Shown here: positions 8,842 through 17,287 of the stretch, piece by piece
Layout of the letters: each line of letters begins with the position of its first letter
Position numbering within the stretch: the first letter of the stretch is position 1
DNA from: Hydrocarboniphaga sp.
GTDB taxonomy: Bacteria; Pseudomonadota; Gammaproteobacteria; Nevskiales; Nevskiaceae
Length of the DNA stretch: 45,682 nt
Reading direction: 5' to 3'
Assembly: GCF_028291725.1 (NCBI RefSeq)
Contig: NZ_JAQGNT010000023.1
Span: forward strand, 1 to 45,682
Notes under the pieces: model-generated
Seen by the model: the letters and a program-made list of their open reading frames with translations, nothing else
Database searches by the model: none
Told to the model about the DNA's origin: nothing
Made by a program: the position numbers and the translations under genes

Positions 8842-9621
8842 TCATCGGCCCTTGAAATCCGGCTTGCGCTTTTCGCGCCTTGCGCTGCCGGCCTCTTTGT
8901 AATCCTCGGTTCCGAACAGCGCGACCTGGGCGATCAATTCCTGGCGTATGCCGCTGCGAATCGTGCTGCCATAGACCAGTTCGATCAGTTGTTTGCCCAT
9001 GGCGACTGCGACCGGCGGCTTCGAAGCGATCTCCTCGGCAATCTCGAACGCTGTCTCCTCGAGCTTGTCATCCTCGACGATGAAGTCGATCGCGCCCCAA
9101 TTGAGCAAAGTCTGAGCGTCGACTTTGCGGCCTGTCAGGATCATGTATTTGGCGCGGGAGGGACCGGCGATTGCGGTCAAGGCCTGACTGCCACCGGTGT
9201 CGGTGACCAGTCCAAAATTGATTTCGGGCAAGGCCATTTGCAGGTCCGCCGTCGCCACCCGAATGTCGCAGGCCAAAGCGATCTCGGCGCCGCCGCCGAT
9301 GGCGTAACCCCTCAATGCGGCGACGATCGGCTTTGGGCTTTCGTACATCGACATGCGTACCTCCTGCCCGCGGCGCAGAAAAGTGAAATGGCCTTCGTCG
9401 TGAACGCGGGTGCCCAGAACGGTGGTATCCCGTCCCGAGCAGAAGGACTTGCCCTCACCTCGAACCACCAGCGACCGAATCTGCGGGTCGGCCAGCAATT
9501 CGGCGAACCCGCTGCGCATCAGAGCGGTCATTTCGTCGGTCATGGCATTGTGCCGCTCCGGCCTGTTCAGGCTGACGATTCCGACACGACCACGCCTCTC
9601 CACTAGAACGCTCGAGGGCAT
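8842..9621 (-). CDS. Enoyl-CoA hydratase with both catalytic glutamates
   Basis: 259-residue crotonase: SLNRPERHNAM, GKSFCSGRDT, GYAIGGGAEIALACDIRVA and MALPEINFGLVTDTGG. The GGGAE and LPE glutamates align with Glu144 and Glu164 of rat enoyl-CoA hydratase, so this copy can hydrate 2-enoyl-CoA. Start ATG 9621 has GGAG seven bases upstream. Earlier in-frame codons as far as 9711 code for an unlikely Cys/Arg-rich tail. Its stop is adjacent to, or overlaps, the start of the dienoyl-CoA reductase-like gene, so the two are probably co-translated. Confidence 0.9.
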   Translation of the reverse strand: MPSSVLVERRGRVGIVSLNRPERHNAMTDEMTALMRSGFAELLADPQIRSLVVRGEGKSFCSGRDTTVLGTRVHDEGHFTFLRRGQEVRMSMYESPKPIVAALRGYAIGGGAEIALACDIRVATADLQMALPEINFGLVTDTGGSQALTAIAGPSRAKYMILTGRKVDAQTLLNWGAIDFIVEDDKLEETAFEIAEEIASKPPVAVAMGKQLIELVYGSTIRSGIRQELIAQVALFGTEDYKEAGSARREKRKPDFKGR

Positions 9622-9721
9622 TTTTTCTCCGTTTGTCCGACCAGACTTTTGTCTGACCTGACTGTTGAGTGCATGGCACGATCGCCTAAAGCGGTCGCAG
9701 CAGGCGCGCATGTTCGTGCCA

Positions 9722-10510
9722 TTACCGTGTGACGAAGACCTTTTCCGCTTTCATCACGGCCTCGCGGTTCACACGCGGCACGGATTCCCGATTGGCCAGC
9801 AGCGGATACTTGAGCGCGGTCTGCAGTGCCGAGCTGCGAGTGGCGTCGAGGGATTCCCAGATGGCGCGGATCGAACCTTGCACCGCCAGTGTCGGCTTGG
9901 CGGCGATCAGCGCGGCGATTTCGTGGGCGCGCGGACGCAAGCTTTCGAGGCGGGTCACCTCGGTCACCAGCGAGATGCGCAGTGCGGTCTGCGCACCGAT
10001 CCGCTCGTCATTGCCCATCAGCACCATGCGCAGCACTTCGCTTAAGTTTAGGCGCTGCCTGAGACCAATGGGCTCAAGCGCCGCCACCAATCCATAGGTG
10101 ACATGCGGATCGAAGAAGGCCGCATCGTCGGAACAGATGACGATATCGCACTCATTGATCCAATAAAGCGCCCCGCCGGCGCAATAGCCGTGTACGGCGG
10201 CGATGACCGGCTTCCACAGCTTATTGAATTTCGGACCTAGATATTCGCCGGGGTCGACCTTCGACCACAGCTGGTCGGACATCAGGATATCGCTCGCATT
10301 CTTGACGTCGACGCCGGTGCAGAAAGCACGCCCCGGCGCCGCCTGCAGCACCACGGCGTGAACGCTGTCGTCGTCGCGCAACCTTGCCCACAGATCGCGG
10401 AATTCGACGCACATCTGCTTGTTGAAGCTGTTGAGCGCCTCCGGTCGATTGATGGTGACAGTCGCCACCTTGTCGGCGCTGACCTCGAACAAAATCGTCT
10501 CATACGTCAT
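9722..10510 (-). CDS. Crotonase-fold protein with atypical active site
   Basis: 262 residues. It has TINRPEALNSFNKQM, PGRAFCTGVDVKN and AVHGYCAGGALYWINECDIVICSDDAAFFDPHVTYGL. The Glu144 position is Tyr (GGALYW) and the Glu164 position is His (DPH), so it is unlikely to be a standard hydratase. Carnitinyl-CoA dehydratase-like or other rearrangement, hydrolase or lyase roles are possible. Start ATG 10510 follows a GAGAG stretch; a start 21 bases upstream (10531) is also open. It is 36 bp after an SDR gene, in the same minus-strand run. Confidence 0.85.
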   Translation of the reverse strand: MTYETILFEVSADKVATVTINRPEALNSFNKQMCVEFRDLWARLRDDDSVHAVVLQAAPGRAFCTGVDVKNASDILMSDQLWSKVDPGEYLGPKFNKLWKPVIAAVHGYCAGGALYWINECDIVICSDDAAFFDPHVTYGLVAALEPIGLRQRLNLSEVLRMVLMGNDERIGAQTALRISLVTEVTRLESLRPRAHEIAALIAAKPTLAVQGSIRAIWESLDATRSSALQTALKYPLLANRESVPRVNREAVMKAEKVFVTR

Positions 10511-10546
10511 GTCGCTCTCGCCCCTCGCCATTCGATTCAGTGATGC

Positions 10547-11326
10547 TCAGCGAAAGGCCGCCTGCATCAAGGTCGTGGTCAGGCCGCCGTCGACGAGGAG
10601 ATTGGCGCCGGTGATCTGTGACGCGGCGGGACTCAGTAGGAACATCATCGCGTTGGCGATGTCCTGTGCGCTCCCCATCCTGCCCAGCGGTATCCCCTTC
10701 TCGATTTTTTCCTGCAATCCCGCCAGCGGCATGCCGCCGACGGCGATGCCCGTCACGGTCGGCCCGGGAGATACGCAGTTGCAGCGAATGCCATCCGGTC
10801 CCCATTCGAGCGCCATCTGCCGGATCAGCATGACCAGCGCCGCCTTGCTTGCCGCATAGGTTCCGAATGGCGGTGTCGGGTGCTCGCTCGCCGTCGACGC
10901 GGTCGCCACGATCGCGCCGCGCGACTCGCAGAGCAGCGGGTGCGCGGCCTTGCCGAGCAGCCAGGTAGCCCGTGCATGAATGTCGAAGGAAAGGTTGTAA
11001 TTCTCCAGACTCAGATCCTTCAGCATGCCGGGCAGCAGAACGCCCGCGTTGCTGACGATGGCATCGAGTCCGCCGAACGACGCTTTAGCGTGAGTAACCA
11101 GCGCGGCCGGAAGCTCTGGATCAGCCAGATCGCCGATTCTGGCGACGATCTTGACGGTTCCCTTGGCATGGCCGGAATAGATTTCGTCGGTAGCGATGCC
11201 CAATTTTTCGCTGTCGCGATCAGCGAGCAGCAATTCGGCGGGCTTGTCCGTCGTGCCCGTCGCCGCGACACTGGCGGCCATGGCGCGGCCGATTCCGCTG
11301 GCCGCACCCGTAATGATGATTTTCAT
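10547..11326 (-). CDS. Short-chain dehydrogenase/reductase (SDR)
   Basis: 259 residues starting MKIIITGAASGIGRAMA, with the cofactor loop immediately at the N-terminus. Signature IVSNAGVL (NNAG-type), catalytic Ser in IVATASTASEH, and TYAASK as YxxxK. RCNCVSPGPTVTGI follows, and the end is ITGANLLVDGGLTTT. Start ATG 11326 has AGGAT eight bases upstream. Probably oxidises a hydroxyacyl-CoA or an alcohol with NAD(P). A 120-bp gap separates it from the flavin oxidoreductase gene upstream, long enough for its own promoter, though none is clear. Confidence 0.88.
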   Translation of the reverse strand: MKIIITGAASGIGRAMAASVAATGTTDKPAELLLADRDSEKLGIATDEIYSGHAKGTVKIVARIGDLADPELPAALVTHAKASFGGLDAIVSNAGVLLPGMLKDLSLENYNLSFDIHARATWLLGKAAHPLLCESRGAIVATASTASEHPTPPFGTYAASKAALVMLIRQMALEWGPDGIRCNCVSPGPTVTGIAVGGMPLAGLQEKIEKGIPLGRMGSAQDIANAMMFLLSPAASQITGANLLVDGGLTTTLMQAAFR

Positions 11327-11446
11327 CGTGACGTTATCCTGGCCGAAATTTCTGTCCAAACGCCGGGCAAGCACTCCGCCGACTTAGCTGGAGTGAGTAC
11401 CCTTAGCGCTATCCCCCAAACTCTATCGCTCTGTTATTCGACTGAT

Positions 11447-12547
11447 TCACGCAGCTTTAAGCGATCGATGATCCTGTAGCTTCTTGAGCTCAGGAATGAC
11501 TTTACTGCCCATCAGTTTGATGCAGTCTTCAAGCACGCCGTAATCCATACCGCCGACGCCGAACAGGGCGCAAAGGTCGAAGGGATGCCCGATGACCTCC
11601 TGGCGAGCCCGCACTTTTTCGACGATTTGCTTGGGGGTACCCCACAGTTGCATGCTGCAGAAATGCTCGCGGATGCCGGCAATGCCGACCGCGCGCATTA
11701 TTTCCCCGCTCTTGGCATAGGATTCATAGCCTTTGGCCTTCTGCATATGCGCGCCATCGGTTTGGTAGAATTTTGAAGTCCACTCTACGTAATTGCCGAA
11801 ATGCTCGTAGGCGACTTCCTTGGCTCGCTCCTCATCCTCGTGCACATAGATACAGTCGCCGCACACCATTGGGCCAGGTTCCCGTCCGTGGGTTGCAATG
11901 AATGCTTCCTTGTAGGGATTGAAGCAGGTCGGTATATACATTTCCCAGGGTATCGACGTGAACGTCATCAGGCGCCCACCGAGCCTGCCCGCTTCAATAG
12001 CCGAATCCGGGCTCATACCGACACAGTAGGTGCGGTCCGACCAGTCTTTGCTCAGTGGCGCGGGTCGCACTTCGCAGCGCTGCATCGAGTTGTAGTACTC
12101 ACCACCACCCGGAAAGATACCGGTGTTCAAGGTCTCGATGATCTTGCGCGCACCCTCGTCATACATCGGGCGCGTCAACGACATGTCGATGCCGAAATTA
12201 TCCATCTCGATCTTGGACAAGCCGCGCCCTAAGCCCAGCACCGCCCGGCCCTTCGACAGATAGTCGAGCATCAGAACCTGGGTGGCGGCGCGGTAGGGAT
12301 CGTTCCACGGAACGATGATGACTCCGGAACCCAGCTTGATTTTGGTGGTTCTTCCCGCCATGTAGGCCAGGAAGTTCGGCGGAGTCGGCGTCATGGAATA
12401 ACCATGGAAATGGTGCTCCGCCATGAGCAGGAAATCGAATCCGGCCGGCTCGTACAGATCGGCGATACGGAGAATATTCTCCATCACTTCCTGATCGGTA
12501 CGCCGGTCTTCGAAATTCTGGCATTGCTGCAGACAGCCGATTTCCAT
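11447..12547 (-). CDS. Luciferase-like (LLM) flavin-dependent oxidoreductase/monooxygenase
   Basis: 366 residues of the bacterial-luciferase TIM-barrel family: EPAGFDFLLMAEHHF (strand with the AEHHF signature), TTKIKLGSGVIIVPWNDPYRAA, GRAVLGLGRGLSKIEMDNFGID and VGMSPDSAIEAGRLGGRLMTF. Members use reduced FMN with oxygen, or F420 in other lineages, for Baeyer-Villiger-like or hydroxylating steps. In a CoA-thioester cluster a ring-cleaving monooxygenation is possible (inference). It is the first gene of the 12.5-2.8 kb minus-strand run. An operator-like ATATTGGAC half-site lies 71 bp upstream (12618-12628). No separate flavin reductase gene is seen in the window. Confidence 0.88.
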   Translation of the reverse strand: MEIGCLQQCQNFEDRRTDQEVMENILRIADLYEPAGFDFLLMAEHHFHGYSMTPTPPNFLAYMAGRTTKIKLGSGVIIVPWNDPYRAATQVLMLDYLSKGRAVLGLGRGLSKIEMDNFGIDMSLTRPMYDEGARKIIETLNTGIFPGGGEYYNSMQRCEVRPAPLSKDWSDRTYCVGMSPDSAIEAGRLGGRLMTFTSIPWEMYIPTCFNPYKEAFIATHGREPGPMVCGDCIYVHEDEERAKEVAYEHFGNYVEWTSKFYQTDGAHMQKAKGYESYAKSGEIMRAVGIAGIREHFCSMQLWGTPKQIVEKVRARQEVIGHPFDLCALFGVGGMDYGVLEDCIKLMGSKVIPELKKLQDHRSLKAA

Positions 12548-12617
12548 AATCCATCTCCACTCTAGCTTGGGCTCGCACAGACTCTAGCGCTCATACTGAG
12601 AGCAGCCTCCAGTAGGC

Positions 12618-12628
12618 GTCCAATATCA
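12618..12628 (-). promoter_or_regulatory. Operator/promoter half-site TGATATTGGAC before flavin oxidoreductase
   Basis: On the minus strand GTTTTGATATTGGAC ends 71 bp before the ATG at 12547. The same core stands 65 and 69 bp before short ORFs at 38500 and 30019. In all three an ActATn/AGTATG-like hexamer follows 19-20 bases later. TTGGAC could itself act as a -35 element. The 158-bp gap between the flavin oxidoreductase and bifunctional dehydrogenase genes holds nothing else recognised. Confidence 0.45.
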
Positions 12629-12705
12629 AAACGCTGCTTATTCAGTCGTCCGCCGTATCACGACGGGCCTCGGTCCGAAATAGCACTATCGGCAGCGCAG
12701 ACGGT

Positions 12706-14811
12706 CTAGCTTTCTTCGCCGGTCGGCCAACCGGAGCCGCTGTCGGCCAATTCGGCCAGCAGCGGTGCCGGGCGCCACAGTTTGCCGAACCGCGCATGGA
12801 AGCCCTGCACCGTCTCGTACACCTTGGCCAGTCCTTGATTCTCCGCCCAGAACATCGGCCCGCCGCGATATTTCGGGAAGCCGTAGCCATGGACATAAAC
12901 GACATCGATGTCGCTGGCCCGGCGAGCAACGCCCTCGCCCAGAATGAACGCGCCTTCATTCACCATCGCTGTCAAAATGCGGGTGACGATTTCGTCATCG
13001 GAGATGGGCTTGCGCCCGATGCCGAGATCGGCTGACACCTTCTCGATCAGCGCCTCGATTTCCGGATCTGGCACAGCGGTGCGGCCGTCGTAGCGGTAAT
13101 ACCCTTTTCCGGTCTTTTGACCGAATCGCCCGAGTTCGCAGATCCGATCGGCGACCGGCGAGTAGCGATCGTTCGGATCGCGGAACCGGGCGCGATATTG
13201 CCGCACCCGCCAGCTCACATCGAGGCCGGCCAGATCGCGCATCAGAAAGACGCCCATGGGAAAGCCGAACGCCTGCAGTGCTTTGTCGATTTGCCAGGGA
13301 GTCGCACCCTCTTCCAACAGGAATTCCGATTCGCGGCCATAGACCTTGAGAATACGGTTGCCGATGAAACCGTCGGAGTTGCGGGCCAGCACCGGCATCT
13401 TGCCGATTTCCTTGGCAAAGGACATGACGGTCGCCACGGTCTCGGACGAGGTCTTGGTGCCGCGAATGATTTCCAACAAACGCATGACGTGGGCGGGGCT
13501 GAAGAAATGCAAACCGATCACATCACCGGGGCGATTCGTCGCACCCGCGATGGCGTCGATGTCCATGGTCGAAGTGTTGGTGGCCAGGATCGCGCCCGGC
13601 TTGGCGACCGCATCGAGCTTGCGGAAGGTTTCCTGCTTCAGTGCCATGTCCTCGAACACCGCCTCGATCACCAGATCGGCGTCGCCGAGCGCGCCGTAGT
13701 CGAGCACCCCTTTGATCCGCGCCAGCGCAGCGTCGGCTGTTGCCTGGGACGTGGAGCCGCGCGTAACCGAGGTCGCATAGTTGGAGCGCACCCGGTCCAG
13801 TCCGCGATCCAGCGCGTCCTGGGATATTTCCAGAATCTTCACCTCATAACCGGCATTGGCCAGCGCCATGGCGATGCCACCCCCCATGGTCCCGGCACCG
13901 ATTACTGCTGTGCTCTTGATCGGCCGCGGCCGCGCCGCAGCATCGCCAGCCGGCAGTTTCGCCGCCTTGCGTTCAGCGAAAAACAAATGCACCTGGGCCG
14001 CGCGTGCCGGCGCATCAAGGCAGACCTGGAAAGCATTGCGCTCGACCTCCAGCCCTTCGCGCGGGCCAAGGCGGCAGGCCGCCTCGATGCACTCGACGAT
14101 CTTGTACGGCGCCACCATGCCACGCCATTTCGACTCGTTTTTCTTGCGAATGGCGGTGAAAATCTCGAAATCGACGCCGCTTACCTTGTCGGTCAGCTCG
14201 ATGATCTTGCGGATCGGCGTCGAGGCCGCTACCACGGTACGGGCGAACTCCAGGGCCGCCGGCAGCAATGCCGTCGCGACGGTCCTGTCGACCAAACCTT
14301 TCCTGAGTGCTTCCTCTGCTGTCAGGTGACGCCCCGAAAGAATGATATCGAGCGCCGCTTCAGGGCCTAGCAGCCTGGTCAAACGCTGGGTGCCGCCGCC
14401 GGCGGGCAACAGACCCAGATTGACTTCGGGCAAGCCCAGTCGTGCCCGTGCTGCGCTGATGCGGAACGGCACCGCCAGCGCCAGTTCCAAGCCACCGCCG
14501 AGGGCGAAGCCATCGATCGCGGCCACCACCGGCTTGTCGGCCTGTTCGATCAATGCCTGCAGATCGGATAACTTGACCCCATTGCGCGGACCACCGAACT
14601 CCTTGATATCGATGCCGGCAATGAATTTGTCGTTGGCACCGATCAACACCACCGCTTTGACCGAGGGCTCGGCGAAAGCGCGAGACAGTGCCTTATGCAG
14701 CCCTGCACGGACGGCCACTCCCATGGCATTGACCGGCGGTGCATCGATCGTCACCACGGCAATTTCATCATTCTGGGAGTAGTGAACCACGGCCTCGAAT
14801 GTCTCAGTCAT
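12706..14811 (-). CDS. Bifunctional enoyl-CoA hydratase / 3-hydroxyacyl-CoA dehydrogenase (FadB/FadJ-like)
   Basis: 701 residues. Residues 1-190 are a crotonase domain with both glutamates (GFALGGGLELALA, LGLPEVNLGLLPAGGGTQRL). Residues about 300-480 are the NAD-binding 3-hydroxyacyl-CoA dehydrogenase domain (AVIGAGTMGGGIAMALANAGYEV, LATNTSTMDI, IGLHFFSPAHVMRLLEII with the catalytic His). Two C-terminal helical domains follow (NSDGFIGNRIL; EGVARRASDIDVVYVHGYGFPKYRGGPM). It catalyses hydration and then NAD-dependent oxidation to 3-ketoacyl-CoA. No thiolase gene is in the window, so the final cleavage enzyme is elsewhere. Start ATG 14811 follows a GTGAGG site. Confidence 0.93.
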   Translation of the reverse strand: MTETFEAVVHYSQNDEIAVVTIDAPPVNAMGVAVRAGLHKALSRAFAEPSVKAVVLIGANDKFIAGIDIKEFGGPRNGVKLSDLQALIEQADKPVVAAIDGFALGGGLELALAVPFRISAARARLGLPEVNLGLLPAGGGTQRLTRLLGPEAALDIILSGRHLTAEEALRKGLVDRTVATALLPAALEFARTVVAASTPIRKIIELTDKVSGVDFEIFTAIRKKNESKWRGMVAPYKIVECIEAACRLGPREGLEVERNAFQVCLDAPARAAQVHLFFAERKAAKLPAGDAAARPRPIKSTAVIGAGTMGGGIAMALANAGYEVKILEISQDALDRGLDRVRSNYATSVTRGSTSQATADAALARIKGVLDYGALGDADLVIEAVFEDMALKQETFRKLDAVAKPGAILATNTSTMDIDAIAGATNRPGDVIGLHFFSPAHVMRLLEIIRGTKTSSETVATVMSFAKEIGKMPVLARNSDGFIGNRILKVYGRESEFLLEEGATPWQIDKALQAFGFPMGVFLMRDLAGLDVSWRVRQYRARFRDPNDRYSPVADRICELGRFGQKTGKGYYRYDGRTAVPDPEIEALIEKVSADLGIGRKPISDDEIVTRILTAMVNEGAFILGEGVARRASDIDVVYVHGYGFPKYRGGPMFWAENQGLAKVYETVQGFHARFGKLWRPAPLLAELADSGSGWPTGEES

Positions 14812-14889
14812 ATCGCCTCACTTTTGAAATTACAAATCCTAAAATCACAAACCATCTTCGAATGTCGTTCGCGCTTGAGCATCTGACTC

Positions 14890-15690
14890 TTATGCCGCCG
14901 TGAGGCCGCCGTTGACGCTGATGATCTGACCGGTCAATCGAGCGGAACCCGCGCCACACAGAAAGGCAACCAGTGCCGCGATGTCTTCCGGCACTGCCAA
15001 TCCAAGACCTGCGCGTGCAGCCGCGCTCTGCGCCCGCGACGCTCCCGGGCCTTGCATGACGCGGTCATAAACAGGCGTGTGGGCGACGAAGGATGGCGAC
15101 ACACAATTAACGCGAATACCCTCGCGCGCCAGTTCCAATGCCAGCGACCGGGTGAACATCATGATGGCAGCGCGAGTGGCGCCGATCATCGTTTGGTTGG
15201 GCGCGGCAACTCGCCCGGAATCCGAGGCGAACAACACCAACGATGCGCTTTTCGCCGCACGCAGACTGGTTAAGGCGCTATGGCACAGCAAGAACAGCGA
15301 TCCCAGGCTGGCTTGCAGAAAAGTGCCGACTGCTGCCGGATCGATGCCAGCGAACGGCCCGGCAATGGACCCCTCCGCTCGGTTGGCTTCGCCACTTTCC
15401 GACGTCTCCGGAGAGGCGCAGTTCACCAGCGCATCGAGCCCGCCGACTGCGCCGTTCACCCAACTGAACAGATCGCGGCAGGAATCGATCTGGTTGATGT
15501 CGGCGCGGCGAAACAGAAAACGCCCAGCGGGAACCTCGCTACGCAAGCGAACCAGGGCTCGTTCACCCCGTTCGACGGAGCGGCCGACGATAATGATCTG
15601 GGCCCCTTCCGCCGCCAGACGAGCCGAAACCGCAGTCCCGATGCCGCCGCCACCACCGACCACCATGGCAGTTCGGTCGGCGACGTTCAC
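14890..15690 (-). CDS. SDR-fold protein lacking the catalytic Tyr and Lys
   Basis: 266 residues. Cofactor loop VVGGGGGIGTAV is intact, NAG is NCAS (ALVNCASPETSES), and the Ser segment is LVLFASDSGRV. Where classical SDRs have YxxxK (for example YAASKAAL) this protein reads IGATRAAI: Tyr is Ile and Lys is Arg. VNCVSPSFVAHTPVY and LTGQIISVNGGLTAA complete the fold. It may be catalytically dead, regulatory, or use a different mechanism. The start is GTG 15690, overlapping the transporter stop as GTGA, so it is translationally coupled to the MFS gene. A 78-bp gap follows. Confidence 0.82.
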   Translation of the reverse strand: MNVADRTAMVVGGGGGIGTAVSARLAAEGAQIIIVGRSVERGERALVRLRSEVPAGRFLFRRADINQIDSCRDLFSWVNGAVGGLDALVNCASPETSESGEANRAEGSIAGPFAGIDPAAVGTFLQASLGSLFLLCHSALTSLRAAKSASLVLFASDSGRVAAPNQTMIGATRAAIMMFTRSLALELAREGIRVNCVSPSFVAHTPVYDRVMQGPGASRAQSAAARAGLGLAVPEDIAALVAFLCGAGSARLTGQIISVNGGLTAA

Positions 15691-17246
15691 TGCGGCTCGC
15701 CCTGCCGGGATGCGATTCCCATCTGCCTGGCTGCCATCAGCAGCAAAATCACCGTGAACGGCGCCAGGAGATGAATGCTGGCGACGCCAAAACCGAGTGA
15801 ATGAGTCACCGTGCTGACCTTGCCGGCCCAGTAAGGGCCGATTGCCAGGATAACCAGGGTCAGAACGAGCGAAAAGGCAGCCGCCGCCGTGCCGCGCATG
15901 CGAGGCTCGATCAGATCCTGGATCAAGGCGGCGGCGGCGCCGCCCCAGCCGGTCGAGAAGAGCCCCTGCAGAACCAAGCCGACGAAGAAGAACGTGGGTT
16001 CATGGGTGAGATACATCATTCCCGCACCCGGCAAGGCGCCCGCCATGCACAACAGCGCCACCCAGATGGGCGCTCGCGGGTCACGCTGTTTCCAACGGTC
16101 GGTGATGAAGCCGCCGAGGACAGTGCCGATAATGGAGACCGCGGCCATGGACACGCCAATGGCCAGGCCCGCCACCTTGGGCGACAAGCCCAATACCCGG
16201 ATGGCATAGGGTGCCGACCACACATTCACCGTCGCGTTCATGCAGCCGAGGGTGGCCATGCCCCCAACCAGCAGCAAAAACAGGCGCGAACCGAAGGTAA
16301 CCCGATAAAGGGCGGGATCCCGCCATTTCAGACCTTGAATCCAGGATCCGATCGAGTAGCTGCCGATGGCAACGCAAATCCATTGTGCTGCGCTGTCGGT
16401 TGCCCAGACCAGCAGCCATGCCGACACCACCACCGCTGCCAGCAGCAGCAAATTGGCGCGAGCGGCAGCGATGCCGCCCACACGCAGCAAGCTGAAAAAA
16501 GTGAAAGGCGGTACCGACGCGGCGAATTCGGTGCCGATCAATTTCGGCAGATCGTGGTTGGGAGCGGTGGCGCGCTCAGGCTCCTGCAGTCTGGTGATCA
16601 GTACAGCCAAGGCCAGCCCCGGCAGGCCGACAATAAAAAAAGCCGCCTGCCACGGACGCACGCCGCACAGGAGCTCGGGCGAAACGCTACAGATATCGGA
16701 CCATCGCGCCAGAATGAGCCCGCCGATAGCCAGCGACAGCGCCTGGCCTGCATAGCTTCCGGCCAGATAGATACTCAGCGCGCTGGCACGGCGGCGGCGC
16801 GGAAAGATGTCCGACAACAGGGAATGGCTACAGGGATTGGCCGAGGCTTCGCCCACTCCCACCATGACCCGGGCAAGCGCCAGCGATGTGAAAGTCACTG
16901 CGAAACCCGATAGTGCGGTCATGGTGGACCACAGCGCCAGGCCCGCTGCCATCATGCTTTTGCGGCTGACCCGATCGGCGATGCGGCCGGCCGGGATGCC
17001 GACGACCGCGAACAAAGTCGCGAATGAGGTGCCGAGCAGGAAGCCGAGTTGCGCGTCGCTTATCTGCAGATCCTTCTTGATGGCCTCGGCCAGGATCGAG
17101 AGAAGATTGCGGTCGATATAGTTAAACAGATTGGCAGCCGACAACAGCCCAAGCGCGTAATAGGCACGGCTTCCGGCCATGCCGGCCAGGCTCGTCTTTG
17201 CCTGCAGAGCGGTAACCGTGTCACCGGCCAATGGCTGTTCTTGCAC
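15687..17246 (-). CDS. MFS transporter, Spinster/anion-sugar-like
   Basis: 519 residues with about 12 hydrophobic segments. TM1 is near residues 30-45 (ALGLLSAANLFNYIDRNLL; the NYIDR motif is typical of Spinster-like and aromatic-acid MFS members). The TM2-3 loop is GRIADRVSRKS, the MFS GxxxDRxxR signature. A long central region has extra hydrophobic stretches (LLLLAAVVVSAWLLVWATD), and ITDRWKQRDPR recurs in the second half. It probably imports the acid substrate through the inner membrane. Start GTG 17246 with GGGAGGAG seven bases upstream; 41 bp after the acyl-CoA ligase stop. It overlaps the next SDR gene by 4 bp. Confidence 0.88.
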   Translation of the reverse strand: MQEQPLAGDTVTALQAKTSLAGMAGSRAYYALGLLSAANLFNYIDRNLLSILAEAIKKDLQISDAQLGFLLGTSFATLFAVVGIPAGRIADRVSRKSMMAAGLALWSTMTALSGFAVTFTSLALARVMVGVGEASANPCSHSLLSDIFPRRRRASALSIYLAGSYAGQALSLAIGGLILARWSDICSVSPELLCGVRPWQAAFFIVGLPGLALAVLITRLQEPERATAPNHDLPKLIGTEFAASVPPFTFFSLLRVGGIAAARANLLLLAAVVVSAWLLVWATDSAAQWICVAIGSYSIGSWIQGLKWRDPALYRVTFGSRLFLLLVGGMATLGCMNATVNVWSAPYAIRVLGLSPKVAGLAIGVSMAAVSIIGTVLGGFITDRWKQRDPRAPIWVALLCMAGALPGAGMMYLTHEPTFFFVGLVLQGLFSTGWGGAAAALIQDLIEPRMRGTAAAAFSLVLTLVILAIGPYWAGKVSTVTHSLGFGVASIHLLAPFTVILLLMAARQMGIASRQGEPQ

Positions 17247-17287
17247 TTTGCTCCTCCCTGACGGGAGATACCGTCTTCGCCAAAGTA

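Noticed and set aside
13117-14370. 417-codon open frame on the plus strand opposite the bifunctional hydratase/dehydrogenase
   Set aside because: Shadow frame over a gene with full motif support; composition is typical of antisense translation.
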